64,000 nt of DNA from Jannaschia sp. W003 (GCF_025144335.1 NZ_CP083539.1:249501-313500), one strand, 5' to 3'. Shown: positions 16,158-25,172, counted from the stretch's first letter. Program-made: numbers and translations. The notes: a model not told the origin generated them from the letters alone.

Positions 16158-17321
16158 TCAGATCACGACGACGTCGAGCGGCGGGAAGCCGTTGAAGCCG
16201 ATCGAGGAGTAGCTCGACGTGTAGGCGCCGCAGTTGCGGATCACCACGCGGTCGCCGGCGGCGAGGCTCAGGGGCAGCGAGACGGGGCGCTGCTCGTAAA
16301 GCACGTCCGCCGAGTCGCAGGACGGGCCGGCCATGACGCAGGGCCCCGCGGGGCCGCCGTCGCGGGCGGTGGCGAACTGGTAGCGGATCGCCTCGCCCTC
16401 GGTCTCTGCGAGACCCGAGAAGCGGCCGATGTCGAGATAGACCCAGCGGTGGAGGTCGGCCTCGTCCTTGCGGCTGACCAGCAGCACCTCGGCGGCGATG
16501 GCGCCGGCCTCGGCGACCATGCCGCGGCCCGGCTCGGCCATGACCTCGACGGCGCCGAAGCGGGCGCGCACGCGGCGCATCACGGCCGCGGCGTAGTCGG
16601 TAGGGTGGTCGATCGCGGTGCCGTAGAAGGCCGGGAAGCCGCCGCCGATGTTGAGGAGACGCAGGCCGTAGCCGGCGTCCTGCGCCGCGTCCCACACCTC
16701 GGCCACGCGGTCGAGGGTGCCGTCCCACATGCGCGGCTCGCGGGTCTGGGAGCCGACGTGGAAGCTTAGGCCGTGGGGGACCAGCCCGAGGGCGCGGGCG
16801 CGCTCCAGGAGGGGCAGGACGCGGGCGGGGGCGACGCCGAACTTGCGCGACAGCGGCCAGTCGGCCTCGGGGTTGTCGACGAGCAGGCGGATGTAGACGC
16901 GCGCGCCGGGGGCGTGGGCTGCGATCTTCTCCAGCTCCTCCTCGGCGTCGGCGGCGAAGAGGTCGATGCCGACCGAATGCGCGAAGGCGATGTCCGAGGC
17001 GCGCTTGATGGTGTTGCCGAACGACACGTGGGCCGGGTCGGCGCCGAGCGAGAGGCACAGCTCGATCTCGCCGCGCGAGGCGGCGTCGAAGCCCGAGCCG
17101 ACCTGGACCAGCCGCTCGATCACGGCGCGGTGGGGGTTGGCCTTCACGGCGTAGTGGATGTGGGCGCCCTCGAGGCCGGCGGCGAGGGCGCGGAACTGCG
17201 ACTCGACGGCGTCGAGGTCCAGCACCAGCGTGGGCCGGTCGAACGCGTTCTCGGCGATGAAGGATTCCACGCGCGAGGGCGCAACGGGGGCGATGCGGCC
17301 GAAGCCGGTCACTGCAGTCAT
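16158..17321 (-). CDS. Ornithine decarboxylase (PLP, alanine-racemase fold, type III)
   Basis: A 387-residue group IV decarboxylase that makes putrescine from ornithine (some members also use lysine to make cadaverine). The PLP lysine is K60 in YAVKANPH; HVGSQ, GGGFPAFYG and EPGRGMVAEAG follow, and the catalytic Cys sits in GPSCDSADVL near the C-terminus. This is the eukaryote-like family used by alphaproteobacteria, not the long SpeC/SpeF enzymes. It stands alone with a roughly 180-nt leader (see the leader entry). Putrescine is the precursor of the spermidine or homospermidine pathway. Confidence 0.92.
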   Translation of the reverse strand: MTAVTGFGRIAPVAPSRVESFIAENAFDRPTLVLDLDAVESQFRALAAGLEGAHIHYAVKANPHRAVIERLVQVGSGFDAASRGEIELCLSLGADPAHVSFGNTIKRASDIAFAHSVGIDLFAADAEEELEKIAAHAPGARVYIRLLVDNPEADWPLSRKFGVAPARVLPLLERARALGLVPHGLSFHVGSQTREPRMWDGTLDRVAEVWDAAQDAGYGLRLLNIGGGFPAFYGTAIDHPTDYAAAVMRRVRARFGAVEVMAEPGRGMVAEAGAIAAEVLLVSRKDEADLHRWVYLDIGRFSGLAETEGEAIRYQFATARDGGPAGPCVMAGPSCDSADVLYEQRPVSLPLSLAAGDRVVIRNCGAYTSSYSSIGFNGFPPLDVVVI

Positions 17322-17477
17322 TGGTCATCTCCGATCAGACCCGGCCATTCCGGATCCACCCGGCGAAGACCGCTCAGTTCCAAGGGAGACGTTACCGTCG
17401 CTACGTGACCGTGCCGCGAAGCCGGAGCTCCGCCCGTCAGCCGTGCCAGAGGCGCGTGCGTTGGCGTCTTGCGGGGG
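17322..17477 (-). ncRNA. Long 5' leader of the ornithine decarboxylase gene, possible speF-class RNA
   Basis: The gene start is preceded on the minus strand by about 155 nt of GC-rich, ORF-free transcript if the promoter at 17478-17506 is used. The leader contains several complementary blocks, for example GCGGAGCTCCGGC, CGCCAACGCACGCG and CTCTGGCACGGCTG. A conserved leader RNA named speF is known upstream of ornithine decarboxylase genes in alphaproteobacteria, and position and orientation here fit it. I cannot verify the covariance-model match by eye, so this is a placement-based suggestion. Confidence 0.35.
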
Positions 17478-17506
17478 CATGTGGAGCGGGAACGTGATTC
17501 GGTCAA
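17478..17506 (-). promoter_or_regulatory. Candidate promoter for ornithine decarboxylase
   Basis: On the minus strand TTGACC (17501-17506) is followed after 17 bp by CACATG (17478-17483). The -35 is a five-of-six match; the -10 is weak but typical of high-GC alphaproteobacteria. The upstream side is locally AT-rich (GAGAAAACCCA). Confidence 0.4.
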
Positions 17507-17650
17507 TGGGTTTTCTCGCGAATTCCCCCGCGTCACGCACGGGCTCCGCCGCAGGCCCGCGGGGCGCGGTTGACGCGCGCGGAACCGGGGCGGGGAACAA
17601 AGCGCGCCCCGGCCGGTTGAACCCGCACAAATCACGTTTTGGAGACCACG

Positions 17651-17821
17651 ATGACCCGCACCTGGAAACTTCTCGTCGCCCTGCCCGTGGTGGCCCTTCT
17701 GGCCGGCTGCATGGGCACCGCCGGCTCGACCGACACCAGCCTGGAGGCCACGCTCGATCAGGACATCGACGGCGACGGCACGATCCCCCAGGGCGGCGTC
17801 GAGGTCGGCGCGCCCGGCTGA
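17651..17821 (+). CDS. Small predicted lipoprotein (56 aa)
   Basis: A 56-residue protein beginning MTRTWKLLVAL with a lipobox LLAGC whose Cys is residue 20, so the mature acylated peptide is only 37 residues. The mature part is acidic and Gly-rich and contains DQDIDGDGTIPQGG, which resembles a loop rich in Asp and may bind calcium. GGAGA at 17641-17645 is the RBS and a strong terminator follows, so it is a monocistronic gene. No known family is evident. Confidence 0.72.
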   Translation: MTRTWKLLVALPVVALLAGCMGTAGSTDTSLEATLDQDIDGDGTIPQGGVEVGAPG

Positions 17822-17847
17822 TCCCCCCCACCGGGACGATGCGACAC

Positions 17848-17874
17848 GGGAGGCCCCTCGCGGGGCCTCCCTTT
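17848..17874 (+). terminator. Rho-independent terminator after the 56-aa lipoprotein gene
   Basis: GGGAGGCCCC (17848-17857) pairs perfectly with GGGGCCTCCC (17862-17871), a 10-bp stem with a 4-nt loop, followed by TTTCGTTCG. It may also serve the convergent peroxiredoxin gene that ends at 17889. Confidence 0.82.
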
Positions 17875-17888
17875 CGTTCGGGGGTCGC

Positions 17889-18413
17889 TCAGGCCGCCGC
17901 GCGCTCGGTGCCGCGGGCGGGGTAGTCCTTGTCCACCACGAAGCGGATGCCGGAGAGAAGGTCCGCCATCTTGGGCCGCGCGAAGGGCGTGGACTGCTGC
18001 CAGTGGGCGAACACGCGGCCGTCGCTGCGCACGAGGGTCATGGCCGGCTCGCTGAAGCGCGCCGGCTCCTTCTCGGAGATCCCGTGGCTCATGTAGAGGC
18101 CCCACGCCCGCGCCGTGGCCTCGTCGAGGTCGTAGCCGACGCGCAGGTCGCCGAACGACCACTCGGCCTGCTGCTTCGCGACCCGCTCGCGGTCGTCCAT
18201 CGAGACGGCGACCACCTCGACGCCGATGTCCGCGAAGTCGCCGAGGTGCGGCACGATGTCCTCCTCGATCTGGCGCTTGCAGATCGGGCAGTGGGAGCCG
18301 CGGTAGAACAGCACGAGGGTGAAGCGCTCGGGCTCGGACCGGGCGAGGTCGAAGCGGCCGCCGTCCAGGAGCGGGAAGGCGAGGGCCGGGGCCTGGGTGT
18401 CGGTGGCGATCAT
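17889..18413 (-). CDS. AhpC/TSA-family peroxiredoxin-like protein
   Basis: A 174-residue thioredoxin-fold protein. The active-site region reads LVLFYRGSHCPICKRQIEE, with a CxxC pair in place of the usual single peroxidatic PxxxTxxC motif of classical peroxiredoxins. This is the peroxiredoxin-like/AhpC-TSA subgroup that includes many uncharacterised redoxins. It probably reduces peroxides or disulfides in the cytoplasm; no signal peptide is present. It lies 103 bp downstream of sdhB on the same strand and may or may not share its transcript. Confidence 0.8.
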   Translation of the reverse strand: MIATDTQAPALAFPLLDGGRFDLARSEPERFTLVLFYRGSHCPICKRQIEEDIVPHLGDFADIGVEVVAVSMDDRERVAKQQAEWSFGDLRVGYDLDEATARAWGLYMSHGISEKEPARFSEPAMTLVRSDGRVFAHWQQSTPFARPKMADLLSGIRFVVDKDYPARGTERAAA

Positions 18414-18516
18414 GGAAATCTCCTGTGGTTCCGGAGGCGTCCAACGTCCCGGACCGTGGGGAGGTTTCTCACGAGCGCGCGAGGCGCCCCCTGCCCCGGA
18501 GGCAGGGGGCGCGGAT

Positions 18517-19296
18517 TCAGACCTGGCGCTCGACCATCATCTTCTTGATGGACTGGATCGCCTTGGCCGGGTTCAGGCCCTTGGGGCAGGTCTTGGTGCA
18601 GTTCATGATCGTGTGGCAGCGGTAGAGCTTGAACGGGTCCTCGAGCTGATCGAGGCGCTCGCCCGTGGCCTCGTCCCGGCTGTCGATGATCCAGCGGTAG
18701 GCATGGAGCAGCGCCGCCGGCCCGAGGTAGCGGTCGCCGTTCCACCAGTAGGAGGGGCAGGCGGTGGAGCAGGACGCGCACATGATGCACTCGTAGAGGC
18801 CGTCGAGCTTCTTGCGGTCCTCGATCGACTGGCGCCACTCCTTGGCCGGCTCATTCGACTTGGTCTCCAGCCACGGCATGACGGAGGCGTGCTGGGCGTA
18901 GAAGTGGGTGAGGTCGGGGATCAGGTCCTTGACCACGGGCATGTGCGGCAGGGGATAGACGCGCACGTCGCCCTCCACCTCGTCGATGCCGTAGGTGCAG
19001 GCGAGGCAGTTCACGCCGTCGATGTTCATGGCGCAGGAGCCGCAGATCCCCTCGCGGCAGGAGCGGCGGAAGGTCAGCGTCGGGTCGATCTCGTTCTTTA
19101 TCTTGATGAGCGCGTCCAGCATCATCGGGCCGCAGGTGTCGAGGTCGACGAAGTAGGTGTCCATCCGCGGGTTGGCGCCGTCCTCGGGGTTCCAGCGGTA
19201 GATGCGGAACGTCTTGAGGCGGTTCGCGCCCTCGGGCTTGGGCCACGTGCGGCCGGTGGTGATCTTGGAGTTCTTGGGAAGCGTGAACTGGACCAT
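18517..19296 (-). CDS. sdhB: Succinate dehydrogenase iron-sulfur subunit
   Basis: A 259-residue subunit of complex II that carries electrons from the flavoprotein to ubiquinone. The [2Fe-2S] ligands are in [15 protein letters not shown] and the later NCLAC; the C-terminal ferredoxin domain holds [16 protein letters not shown] and [14 protein letters not shown], ligating the [4Fe-4S] and [3Fe-4S] clusters. Length is normal. It is the last sdh gene of the operon but is separated from sdhA by about 1.6 kb of four other genes; the gap to the gene just upstream is only 9 bp. Confidence 0.97.
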   Translation of the reverse strand: MVQFTLPKNSKITTGRTWPKPEGANRLKTFRIYRWNPEDGANPRMDTYFVDLDTCGPMMLDALIKIKNEIDPTLTFRRSCREGICGSCAMNIDGVNCLACTYGIDEVEGDVRVYPLPHMPVVKDLIPDLTHFYAQHASVMPWLETKSNEPAKEWRQSIEDRKKLDGLYECIMCASCSTACPSYWWNGDRYLGPAALLHAYRWIIDSRDEATGERLDQLEDPFKLYRCHTIMNCTKTCPKGLNPAKAIQSIKKMMVERQV

Positions 19297-19305
19297 GGGA
19301 GTCTC

Positions 19306-19632
19306 CTAGAGCGATCCGACGAGCGTGGGCAGGCCCTCGGCCAGCACGCAGCGGATGGTGTCGGGGCGGGCCAGCACGGTGCCGACGATCTCGGCGGTGC
19401 GGGCGTCGGTGCCGGAGGCGGCGCCGGCGGCGACCTCGATGATCTCGGCGCCGGTGGCGTTGTCGATGACGCAGTCGGTGACGGGCTGCACGGGGGCGCC
19501 GGGGAAGCGGCGCTGGACCTCGGCGTTCACGGCGGACTTCGCGGCGGTGCGCGCGACCTCGGTGCCGAGGGGCGTGTTGCAGCCCGCGAGCAGGAGCGCG
19601 GCGGCGGCGGCGAGGAGGAGGTCAGGCCGCAT
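19306..19632 (-). CDS. Predicted lipoprotein in the sdh operon (108 aa)
   Basis: A 108-residue protein with signal sequence and lipobox LLLAGC (Cys 18). The mature part has two Cys residues (VTDCVIDN and TIRCVLAE) that could form a disulfide. The pattern AAKSAVNAEVQRRFPGAPV-TDCVIDNATGAEI is one I associate with a succinate dehydrogenase-linked hypothetical protein of Rhodobacteraceae. Its start overlaps the end of the sulfotransferase by 11 bp and it ends 9 bp before sdhB, so it is surely cotranscribed. Function unknown. Confidence 0.78.
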   Translation of the reverse strand: MRPDLLLAAAAALLLAGCNTPLGTEVARTAAKSAVNAEVQRRFPGAPVQPVTDCVIDNATGAEIIEVAAGAASGTDARTAEIVGTVLARPDTIRCVLAEGLPTLVGSL

Positions 19633-20422
19633 GGCGCAGCTCCCCAAGCCAGGCGGTGGGGTGGTCCTCGTAGCCCAAGGTCACGAGCGCCTCGCCGTGG
19701 GCCTCGGCGTAGGCCTCGGCCACGGCGCGGGGCAGCTCGGTGCGCCAGCGGGCGACCCTGCCCGAGGCCACGTGCTCGCGGATGCGCCGGATGCGGGCGG
19801 CGGGGTCCTTGAGCCCGCCGAAGAGCGAGCGGGCCCAGAAGATCTCGAGGCCGGTCTCGACCTCCGGCTCCGGCAGGCCGAGATCGCGCAGGATCTCGCG
19901 GAAGCGCGTGCCCTCCTCGTCGGCCATGAGGTCCTCGTAGCGGGCCTCCACGGTGTTCGGGGCGGCGGCGTCCCAGGCCAGCATCTCGGCCAGGGTCTCG
20001 GCGTGCTTCTCCCTCATCTCGAACAGGAGGCGCTGCTCGGGGGTGGGGAGGGTGTTCAGGTGCTGCTGGTAGGTGCGGCCGCCGAGGTCCGCGCGCGGCT
20101 CGTGGAGGAACTGCTCGCCCTCGGGGGCGGCGTCGAGGTGGTAGCGGGCGCCGGACAGGAGCACGTCGCGGGGGTCGCGGACGAGGTGGAGGATGCGGGC
20201 GTCGGGGCGCTGGTGGAGCCAGTCGGGGAACCGCGACGACCACGACATGAGGATCGCGCGCTCGCCCCCGGGGGCGACCTTGGCGGGCCGGGTCGTGGGG
20301 TAGACCACGTGGGCCGGCACGCCGATGGCGCGGCCGAGCTGGCGGAACACGGCGCGCATCCACAGCGTGCCGGTCTTGTGGTGGGTGCCCACGGCGAGGA
20401 GGCGCGGCGCGGTGAGGATCAT
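19622..20422 (-). CDS. Sulfotransferase family protein in the sdh operon
   Basis: A 266-residue P-loop protein. The PAPS 5'-phosphosulfate loop is GTHHKTGTLWMRA near residues 12-24 and the 3'-phosphate block is LHLVRDPRDVLLSG, as in carbohydrate/aryl sulfotransferases. It would transfer sulfate from PAPS to an unknown acceptor such as a polysaccharide or lipid. The ATG overlaps the stop of the preceding 63-aa lipoprotein gene (ATGA). Its position between sdhA and sdhB is odd: nothing links sulfation to complex II. Confidence 0.82.
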   Translation of the reverse strand: MILTAPRLLAVGTHHKTGTLWMRAVFRQLGRAIGVPAHVVYPTTRPAKVAPGGERAILMSWSSRFPDWLHQRPDARILHLVRDPRDVLLSGARYHLDAAPEGEQFLHEPRADLGGRTYQQHLNTLPTPEQRLLFEMREKHAETLAEMLAWDAAAPNTVEARYEDLMADEEGTRFREILRDLGLPEPEVETGLEIFWARSLFGGLKDPAARIRRIREHVASGRVARWRTELPRAVAEAYAEAHGEALVTLGYEDHPTAWLGELRHAA

Positions 20423-20610
20423 CGCGGGATCGCCTCGCAGGCCTCGAGCCGCTGGAGGTCGGCGCGGCTGGTGGTGCGGATCGTGCCGTCCTCGACGCGC
20501 ACGCCCTGGTCCCGCGCGCAGTCGAGATAGGCCGCGCGGCGCGCCTCGGGGGTGTCCGGGGTGGCCATGCAGGCGCCGAGCAGCAGCGCGAGGGGGACGG
20601 CGCGCCTCAC
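20419..20610 (-). CDS. Small predicted lipoprotein in the sdh operon (63 aa)
   Basis: A 63-residue ORF starting with GTG at 20610, which overlaps the upstream stop as GTGA. The N-terminus (M)RRAVPLALLLGAC is a short lipoprotein signal with Cys 14. The mature part contains AAYLDCARDQGVRV and LQRLEACEAI, again with two Cys residues. Its C-terminal portion resembles that of the 109-aa lipoprotein upstream (DLARYQACVAAGAR), suggesting duplication. The non-ATG start and small size make it easy to miss. Confidence 0.68.
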   Translation of the reverse strand: MRRAVPLALLLGACMATPDTPEARRAAYLDCARDQGVRVEDGTIRTTSRADLQRLEACEAIPR

Positions 20611-20936
20611 CGCGCGCCCGCGGCCACGCAGGCCTGGTAGCGGGCGAGGTCCTCGGCGGCGCCCGTGGGCACGCCGTCGGCGCCGTCCAGCGTGACGCCG
20701 TTGGCGGCGGCGCAGTCGGCGGCGGTGCTGCCCGCATCGGGCGCGGCGGCGAGGCTGGTGCCGCCGCCCGCGGGCGTGTCGGGCGGCGTGCCGAGCGCGG
20801 GGCCCGCCGCGGTCGCCACGCTCGGCGTCACCGCCACGCCCGGCGCGGGGCCGGCGTCCACGGGCACCGGCACCACGGGGGCGCCGGCGGGGCCGCAGGC
20901 GGCGACGAGCAGGAGGGCGGCCGCGGCGGCGCGCAT
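20607..20936 (-). CDS. Predicted Ala/Pro-rich lipoprotein in the sdh operon (109 aa)
   Basis: A 109-residue protein with signal and lipobox LLVAAC. A low-complexity Ala/Pro/Val/Gly linker of about 50 residues precedes a small C-terminal domain (STAADCAAANGVTLDGAD ... ARYQACVAAG) with paired Cys residues. Its start shares one base with the sdhA stop (TGATG). It is presumably an outer- or inner-membrane anchored periplasmic protein of unknown role. Confidence 0.7.
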   Translation of the reverse strand: MRAAAAALLLVAACGPAGAPVVPVPVDAGPAPGVAVTPSVATAAGPALGTPPDTPAGGGTSLAAAPDAGSTAADCAAANGVTLDGADGVPTGAAEDLARYQACVAAGAR

Positions 20937-22747
20937 CAGTAGACCCGCGCCTTGGGGGCGATCTTCTTGGGGTCGATGCCGCCCTCGTTGTGGGTGGTGA
21001 GCGGCTGCACATGCACGCCGCGGTAGCCCATGTCGGACTTCATCTCGTCGCCGCGGAACCACACGAGGCTGTGCTTGCGCCAGTTCTCGTCGTCGCGGTC
21101 GGGGAAGTCCTCGTGGGCGTGGGCGCCGCGGCTCTCCTTGCGGGCCTCGGCGGCCGTCACGGTGGCCACCGCGTTGGGCATGAGGTTCGCCAGCTCCAGC
21201 GTCTCCATGAGGTCGGAGTTCCAGATCAGCGTGGTGTCGGTGACCGCGATGTCCGAGAGCTTGCCGGCGATGCCGTCCATCTTCTCCTTGCCCTGGGCGA
21301 GGGTCTCGGAAGTGCGGAACACGGCGGCGTCGAGCTGCATGGTCTTCTGCATCTCGAGGCGCAGCTCGGCGGTGCCGACCTGCCCGCGCGCGTGGCGCAG
21401 GCCGTCGAAGCGGGCGAGCGCCATGTCCACGGAACGCTGGTTCGGCGTCGGCACGGGGGTCGAGGCGTCGACCACCTGCCCCGCGCGGATCGCCGCCGCC
21501 CGCCCGAACACCACGAGGTCGATCAGCGAGTTGGACCCGAGGCGGTTCGCGCCGTGGACGCTCGCGCAGCCCGCCTCGCCCACGGCCATGAGGCCGGGGG
21601 CCACGCGGTCGTGGTCGCTCTCGGTGGGGGCGAGCACCTCGCCCCAGTAGTTCGTGGGAATCCCGCCCATGTTGTAGTGCACCGTGGGCAGCACCGGGAT
21701 CGGCTCCTTGGTGACATCGGCCCCGGCGAAGATGCGCGCGGACTCGGAGATGCCGGGCAGGCGCTCGGCCAGCACGTCGGCGGGCAGGTGGCTCAGGTTC
21801 AGGTGGATGTGGTCGCCGTCCTTGCCCACGCCCCGGCCCTCGCGGATCTCGAGCGTCATGCAGCGCGAGACCACGTCGCGGGAGGCCAGGTCCTTGTAGG
21901 TGGGCGCGTAGCGCTCCATGAACCGCTCGCCCTCGGAGTTGGTGAGGTAGCCGCCCTCGCCCCGCGCGCCTTCGGTGATGAGGCAGCCGGCGCCGTAGAT
22001 GCCGGTGGGGTGGAACTGCACGAACTCCATGTCCTGGAGCGGCAGGCCCTGGCGCGCGACCATGCCGTTTCCGTCGCCGGTGCAGGTGTGCGCCGAGGTG
22101 GCCGAGAAGTAGGCGCGCCCGTAGCCGCCCGTGGCGAGCACGGTCATCTTGGCCGCGAACAGGTGCATGGTGCCGTCGTCGAGCTTCCAGGCCAGCACGC
22201 CCTGGCACTGGCCGTCCTCGCTCATCACGAGGTCGATCGCGAAGTACTCGATGAAGAACTCGGCGCGCTGCTTCAGCGACTGCCCGTAAAGGGTGTGGAG
22301 GATGGCGTGCCCCGTCCGGTCGGCCGCGGCGCAGGTGCGCTGCACGGGCGGGCCCTCGCCGTACTCGGTGGTGTGGCCGCCGAAGGGGCGCTGGTAGATC
22401 TTGCCCTCCTCGGTGCGGCTGAAGGGCACGCCGTAGTGCTCCAGCTCGTAGACGGCCTTGGGGGCCTCGCGGGCGAGGTACTCCATGGCGTCGGTGTCGC
22501 CGAGCCAGTCCGACCCCTTCACGGTGTCGTACATGTGCCACTGCCAGTTGTCGGGGCCCATGTTGCCCAAGGAGGCCGCGATGCCGCCCTGGGCGGCCAC
22601 GGTGTGCGAGCGGGTGGGGAACACCTTGGAGATGCAGGCGGTGCGCAGGCCCTGCTCGGCCATGCCGAGGGTGGCGCGCAGGCCCGCGCCGCCGGCGCCG
22701 ACCACGACGACGTCGTATTCGTGGGTCTCGTATTCGTAGGCGGACAT
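20936..22747 (-). CDS. sdhA: Succinate dehydrogenase flavoprotein subunit
   Basis: A 603-residue flavoprotein that oxidises succinate to fumarate in complex [14 protein letters not shown] is the FAD-binding motif, followed by [13 protein letters not shown] with the His that covalently binds [12 protein letters not shown] and [13 protein letters not shown] are the conserved catalytic and FAD contacts. The length is normal. It follows sdhD by 11 bp and overlaps the next gene by one base; the operon order is sdhC-sdhD-sdhA-(lipoprotein-lipoprotein-sulfotransferase-lipoprotein)-sdhB. Confidence 0.97.
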   Translation of the reverse strand: MSAYEYETHEYDVVVVGAGGAGLRATLGMAEQGLRTACISKVFPTRSHTVAAQGGIAASLGNMGPDNWQWHMYDTVKGSDWLGDTDAMEYLAREAPKAVYELEHYGVPFSRTEEGKIYQRPFGGHTTEYGEGPPVQRTCAAADRTGHAILHTLYGQSLKQRAEFFIEYFAIDLVMSEDGQCQGVLAWKLDDGTMHLFAAKMTVLATGGYGRAYFSATSAHTCTGDGNGMVARQGLPLQDMEFVQFHPTGIYGAGCLITEGARGEGGYLTNSEGERFMERYAPTYKDLASRDVVSRCMTLEIREGRGVGKDGDHIHLNLSHLPADVLAERLPGISESARIFAGADVTKEPIPVLPTVHYNMGGIPTNYWGEVLAPTESDHDRVAPGLMAVGEAGCASVHGANRLGSNSLIDLVVFGRAAAIRAGQVVDASTPVPTPNQRSVDMALARFDGLRHARGQVGTAELRLEMQKTMQLDAAVFRTSETLAQGKEKMDGIAGKLSDIAVTDTTLIWNSDLMETLELANLMPNAVATVTAAEARKESRGAHAHEDFPDRDDENWRKHSLVWFRGDEMKSDMGYRGVHVQPLTTHNEGGIDPKKIAPKARVY

Positions 22748-22758
22748 CGGGATTCCTC

Positions 22759-23130
22759 TCAGAGGGCCAGTCGGGCCACGGCCCAGACGGAAGCGAGCGC
22801 GGCGGCGTAGCTCAGCAGCTTGGTGACGACGATCAGCGCCTTGCGCGCGAAGCCGCGGACGTAGTCCTCGATCAGCACCTGCACGCCCTTGGCGAAGTGG
22901 ACCCAGCCAACGGCCAAGGTAAGCACGGCCACCAGCGCCGGGAAGGGGCGGGAGTAGAAGGCGACGACCTCGGCCCAGGGCTCGCCGAGCATGGCGCCGA
23001 AGGTGAACACGAAGAGCGGCACCAGGATCACGAGGGCCGCCGACAGCACCGTCTGCTGCCAGAAGTGGGTGGTGCCCGAGCGGGCCGTGCCGAGGCCGGA
23101 GACCTGCTTGCGCGCGGTGATGTACGGCAT
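22759..23130 (-). CDS. sdhD: Succinate dehydrogenase membrane anchor subunit
   Basis: A 123-residue protein with three transmembrane helices ([57 protein letters not shown]). The His in [17 protein letters not shown] region and the Tyr-Val after it match SdhD haem and quinone-site residues. It anchors SdhAB to the inner membrane with SdhC. It begins [10 protein letters not shown] 11 bp after the sdhC stop with a GGGAAGG-like RBS (AGGAGCCC). Confidence 0.93.
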   Translation of the reverse strand: MPYITARKQVSGLGTARSGTTHFWQQTVLSAALVILVPLFVFTFGAMLGEPWAEVVAFYSRPFPALVAVLTLAVGWVHFAKGVQVLIEDYVRGFARKALIVVTKLLSYAAALASVWAVARLAL

Positions 23131-23141
23131 GGGAAGGGCTC

Positions 23142-23525
23142 CTAGAGGACGACGACGGTGAAGAGGGTCAAGAGCACGGAGCCGATCACGATGCCCCAGC
23201 CCATGGCCTCGGCGCTCTCGATGTCGAGCAGCTTGCCGGTGTCCCAGATCAGATGCCGGATGCCGGCCAGCGTGTGGTACCAGAGCGCCCAGATCGAGCC
23301 GAGGAACACCAGCTTGCCGAACCACGAGGTCAGCACCGCGTCGGCGGTGGCGAAGGCGTCGGGGCCGGCGGCCGCGGCCAGGAACCACCAGGTGACCATG
23401 AGGCCCGCCACCACCAGCGCGTTGCCGGTGATGCGCGTGAGGATCGACGAGATCGAGGTGATCTGGGGCCGGTAGATCTGCAGGTGGGGCGAGAGCGGGC
23501 GGTTGCCCCGGTTCACGTCGGCCAT
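23142..23525 (-). CDS. sdhC: Succinate dehydrogenase cytochrome b556 subunit
   Basis: A 127-residue membrane subunit of complex II with three helices. The N-terminal [20 protein letters not shown] carries the SdhC signature RP-SPH, and [14 protein letters not shown] holds the haem-ligand His. ATG 23525 follows AGGGAGG; an upstream in-frame start at 23582 is not needed and would spoil the N-terminus. It is the first gene of the sdh operon; the promoter should lie in 23526-23665, shared with the divergent DUF3140 gene. Confidence 0.95.
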   Translation of the reverse strand: MADVNRGNRPLSPHLQIYRPQITSISSILTRITGNALVVAGLMVTWWFLAAAAGPDAFATADAVLTSWFGKLVFLGSIWALWYHTLAGIRHLIWDTGKLLDIESAEAMGWGIVIGSVLLTLFTVVVL

Positions 23526-23665
23526 GCGGCCTCCCTTCAAGCTGTGCTGCGGTGGTTCTAGCGGTTTCCCGCGCGGTGTCACGGGGGCGCGGCGCCGCAG
23601 GGGGGCGGCGGGAACCCCCGGCCCGTCCGGCCGTTGCGGCCCCGACCCGACCGAGGAGACGCATC

Positions 23666-24004
23666 ATGGCGAAGTCGCACGACGAGATCTGGGAGGAATG
23701 GGGGAAGCTGGTGAACATGGCCCCCAAGGAGCTGGAGGACTGGCTGGAGACCGAGGAGTCCAAGTCCGTCGGCCAGGGCGAGGGCGAGAGCACCGGCCAC
23801 AAGTCCGGGCGCCGCATCGTCGAGATCAAGCGCACCAACAAGAGCGACCTCTCGGACGACGACTGGGACCACATGGGCAAAGTGGTGGGCTACATCAAAC
23901 GCCACGGCGCGCAGGTGCCGGACGAGCCCGAGGGCTCGGACTGGACGTTTTCCATGAAGAACTGGGGGCACGATCCGTTCGGCGAGAACGGCATGGCCCG
24001 GTAG
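23666..24004 (+). CDS. DUF3140 family protein
   Basis: A 112-residue soluble, charged protein (MAKSHDEIWEEWGKLVNM...), with LEDWLETEESKSVG and HKSGRRIVEIKR in the middle. This pattern belongs to DUF3140, small proteins suggested to bind DNA or polynucleotides. ATG 23666 is preceded by GAGGAGAC, and an in-frame ATG at 23552 lacks an RBS. It is divergent from sdhC across 140 bp. Function unknown. Confidence 0.82.
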   Translation: MAKSHDEIWEEWGKLVNMAPKELEDWLETEESKSVGQGEGESTGHKSGRRIVEIKRTNKSDLSDDDWDHMGKVVGYIKRHGAQVPDEPEGSDWTFSMKNWGHDPFGENGMAR

Positions 24005-24103
24005 CCACGGGGAACCCTCGCCGCTGCGGACGGTTGCCCAAGGGACGGGCGGGCCGATGGCCCGTCCCGATCCATGACCGACCCGTGCAAGGAGACCGCA
24101 CCC

Positions 24104-25144
24104 ATGGCCACGCCCCCCCGCACCGCGCGCAGAGACGCCGTGCCCCCCACTTCCGACCTCGCCCACGACGCGGTGGAGCGCACCTACGACACGCGCGGCC
24201 GGGCCGTCTGGGGCGCGATCTTCGCCGGGACGGCCGTGGCGCTGGCGGTGTTCGTGCTCCTGGGCGTAGCGGGCATCGGCCTCGGCTTCACGCTGTTCGA
24301 GCCCGACGAGGCGACGCCCGCCAACGGCGCGCTGACCACTACCGCGATCTGGCAGTTCCTCAGCCAACTGGTCGCGCTGGCGGCGGGCGGCTTCGTGGCC
24401 GGGCGGCTGGCGGGCGTGATCCCGTCCGTCGGTGCCGCGATCCACGGCGCCTGCGTCTGGGCGCTGACCACGCTGGCCGCCCTGTGGCTGGCGGTGTCGG
24501 CGGCGAGCGGCATCATGGGCGTGGCCGGCTCGGCGCTGAGCACGGCGGCCTCGGGCGCCACTTCGGCGGTGGGCGCCGTGATCCCCGACGACCTGTCGCT
24601 GCCCGACCTCTCGGTGCCGTCGGTGGCGATCGACAGCCTGCCCGAAGGCGTGCAGTCGGCGCTGCGCGAGCAGGGCCTGACCCCGCAGGCGTTCCGCCGC
24701 GAGACCCGCGAGGCGTTTCGCGCCGTGGTGTCGCAGCGCGAGCAGGCCGCCATCGCGCAGGAGGCCACCGAGGCCGCCGCGGACGCGATCCGCTCGCCCG
24801 GCGACATCGGGCAGGACGTGTCGGGCTTCCTCGACACCGTGTTCGGCCGCGGCGGCGTGCTGGGCGAGGAGGACCGCGAGGAGGCGCTGGCGCAGATGGA
24901 GCGGCGCTTCGGGCTGACGCGCGCGGAGGCCGAGCAGTTCGTGGACACGGTGCAGGCCCGCGCCGAGGAGGCGCAGGCCGAGGCCGCCGCCGCCCTCGAG
25001 GAGGCGCAGGCCGCCGCGCTGGAGGCCGCCGACACGGCCGCCGATGCCGCCGCCACCGCCGCGTGGCTGGCCGCCCTCGCCTCGCTGATCGGGCTCGGTG
25101 CCGCGATCGGCGGCGCGGTCGCGGGGCGCGTCGCGCGCGCCTGA
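24104..25144 (+). CDS. Membrane protein with Ala/Glu-rich helical region, unknown function
   Basis: A 346-residue protein with a cytosolic N-terminus, three to four transmembrane segments in the first 150 residues (AIFAGTAVALAVFVLLGVAG; QLVALAAGGFVAGRLAG; ACVWALTTLAALWLAVS), a long Ala/Glu/Gln-rich, probably coiled helical region, and a final Gly/Ala membrane helix. The first part resembles the YrzE/TIGR04086-like membrane fold seen in alphaproteobacteria. I chose ATG 24104 with GGAG at 24091-24094 over ATG 24074, which has no RBS. No catalytic motif is visible. Confidence 0.75.
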   Translation: MATPPRTARRDAVPPTSDLAHDAVERTYDTRGRAVWGAIFAGTAVALAVFVLLGVAGIGLGFTLFEPDEATPANGALTTTAIWQFLSQLVALAAGGFVAGRLAGVIPSVGAAIHGACVWALTTLAALWLAVSAASGIMGVAGSALSTAASGATSAVGAVIPDDLSLPDLSVPSVAIDSLPEGVQSALREQGLTPQAFRRETREAFRAVVSQREQAAIAQEATEAAADAIRSPGDIGQDVSGFLDTVFGRGGVLGEEDREEALAQMERRFGLTRAEAEQFVDTVQARAEEAQAEAAAALEEAQAAALEAADTAADAAATAAWLAALASLIGLGAAIGGAVAGRVARA

Positions 25145-25172
25145 CGCCGGGCCGGGCCGGGCAACGGGTGGG

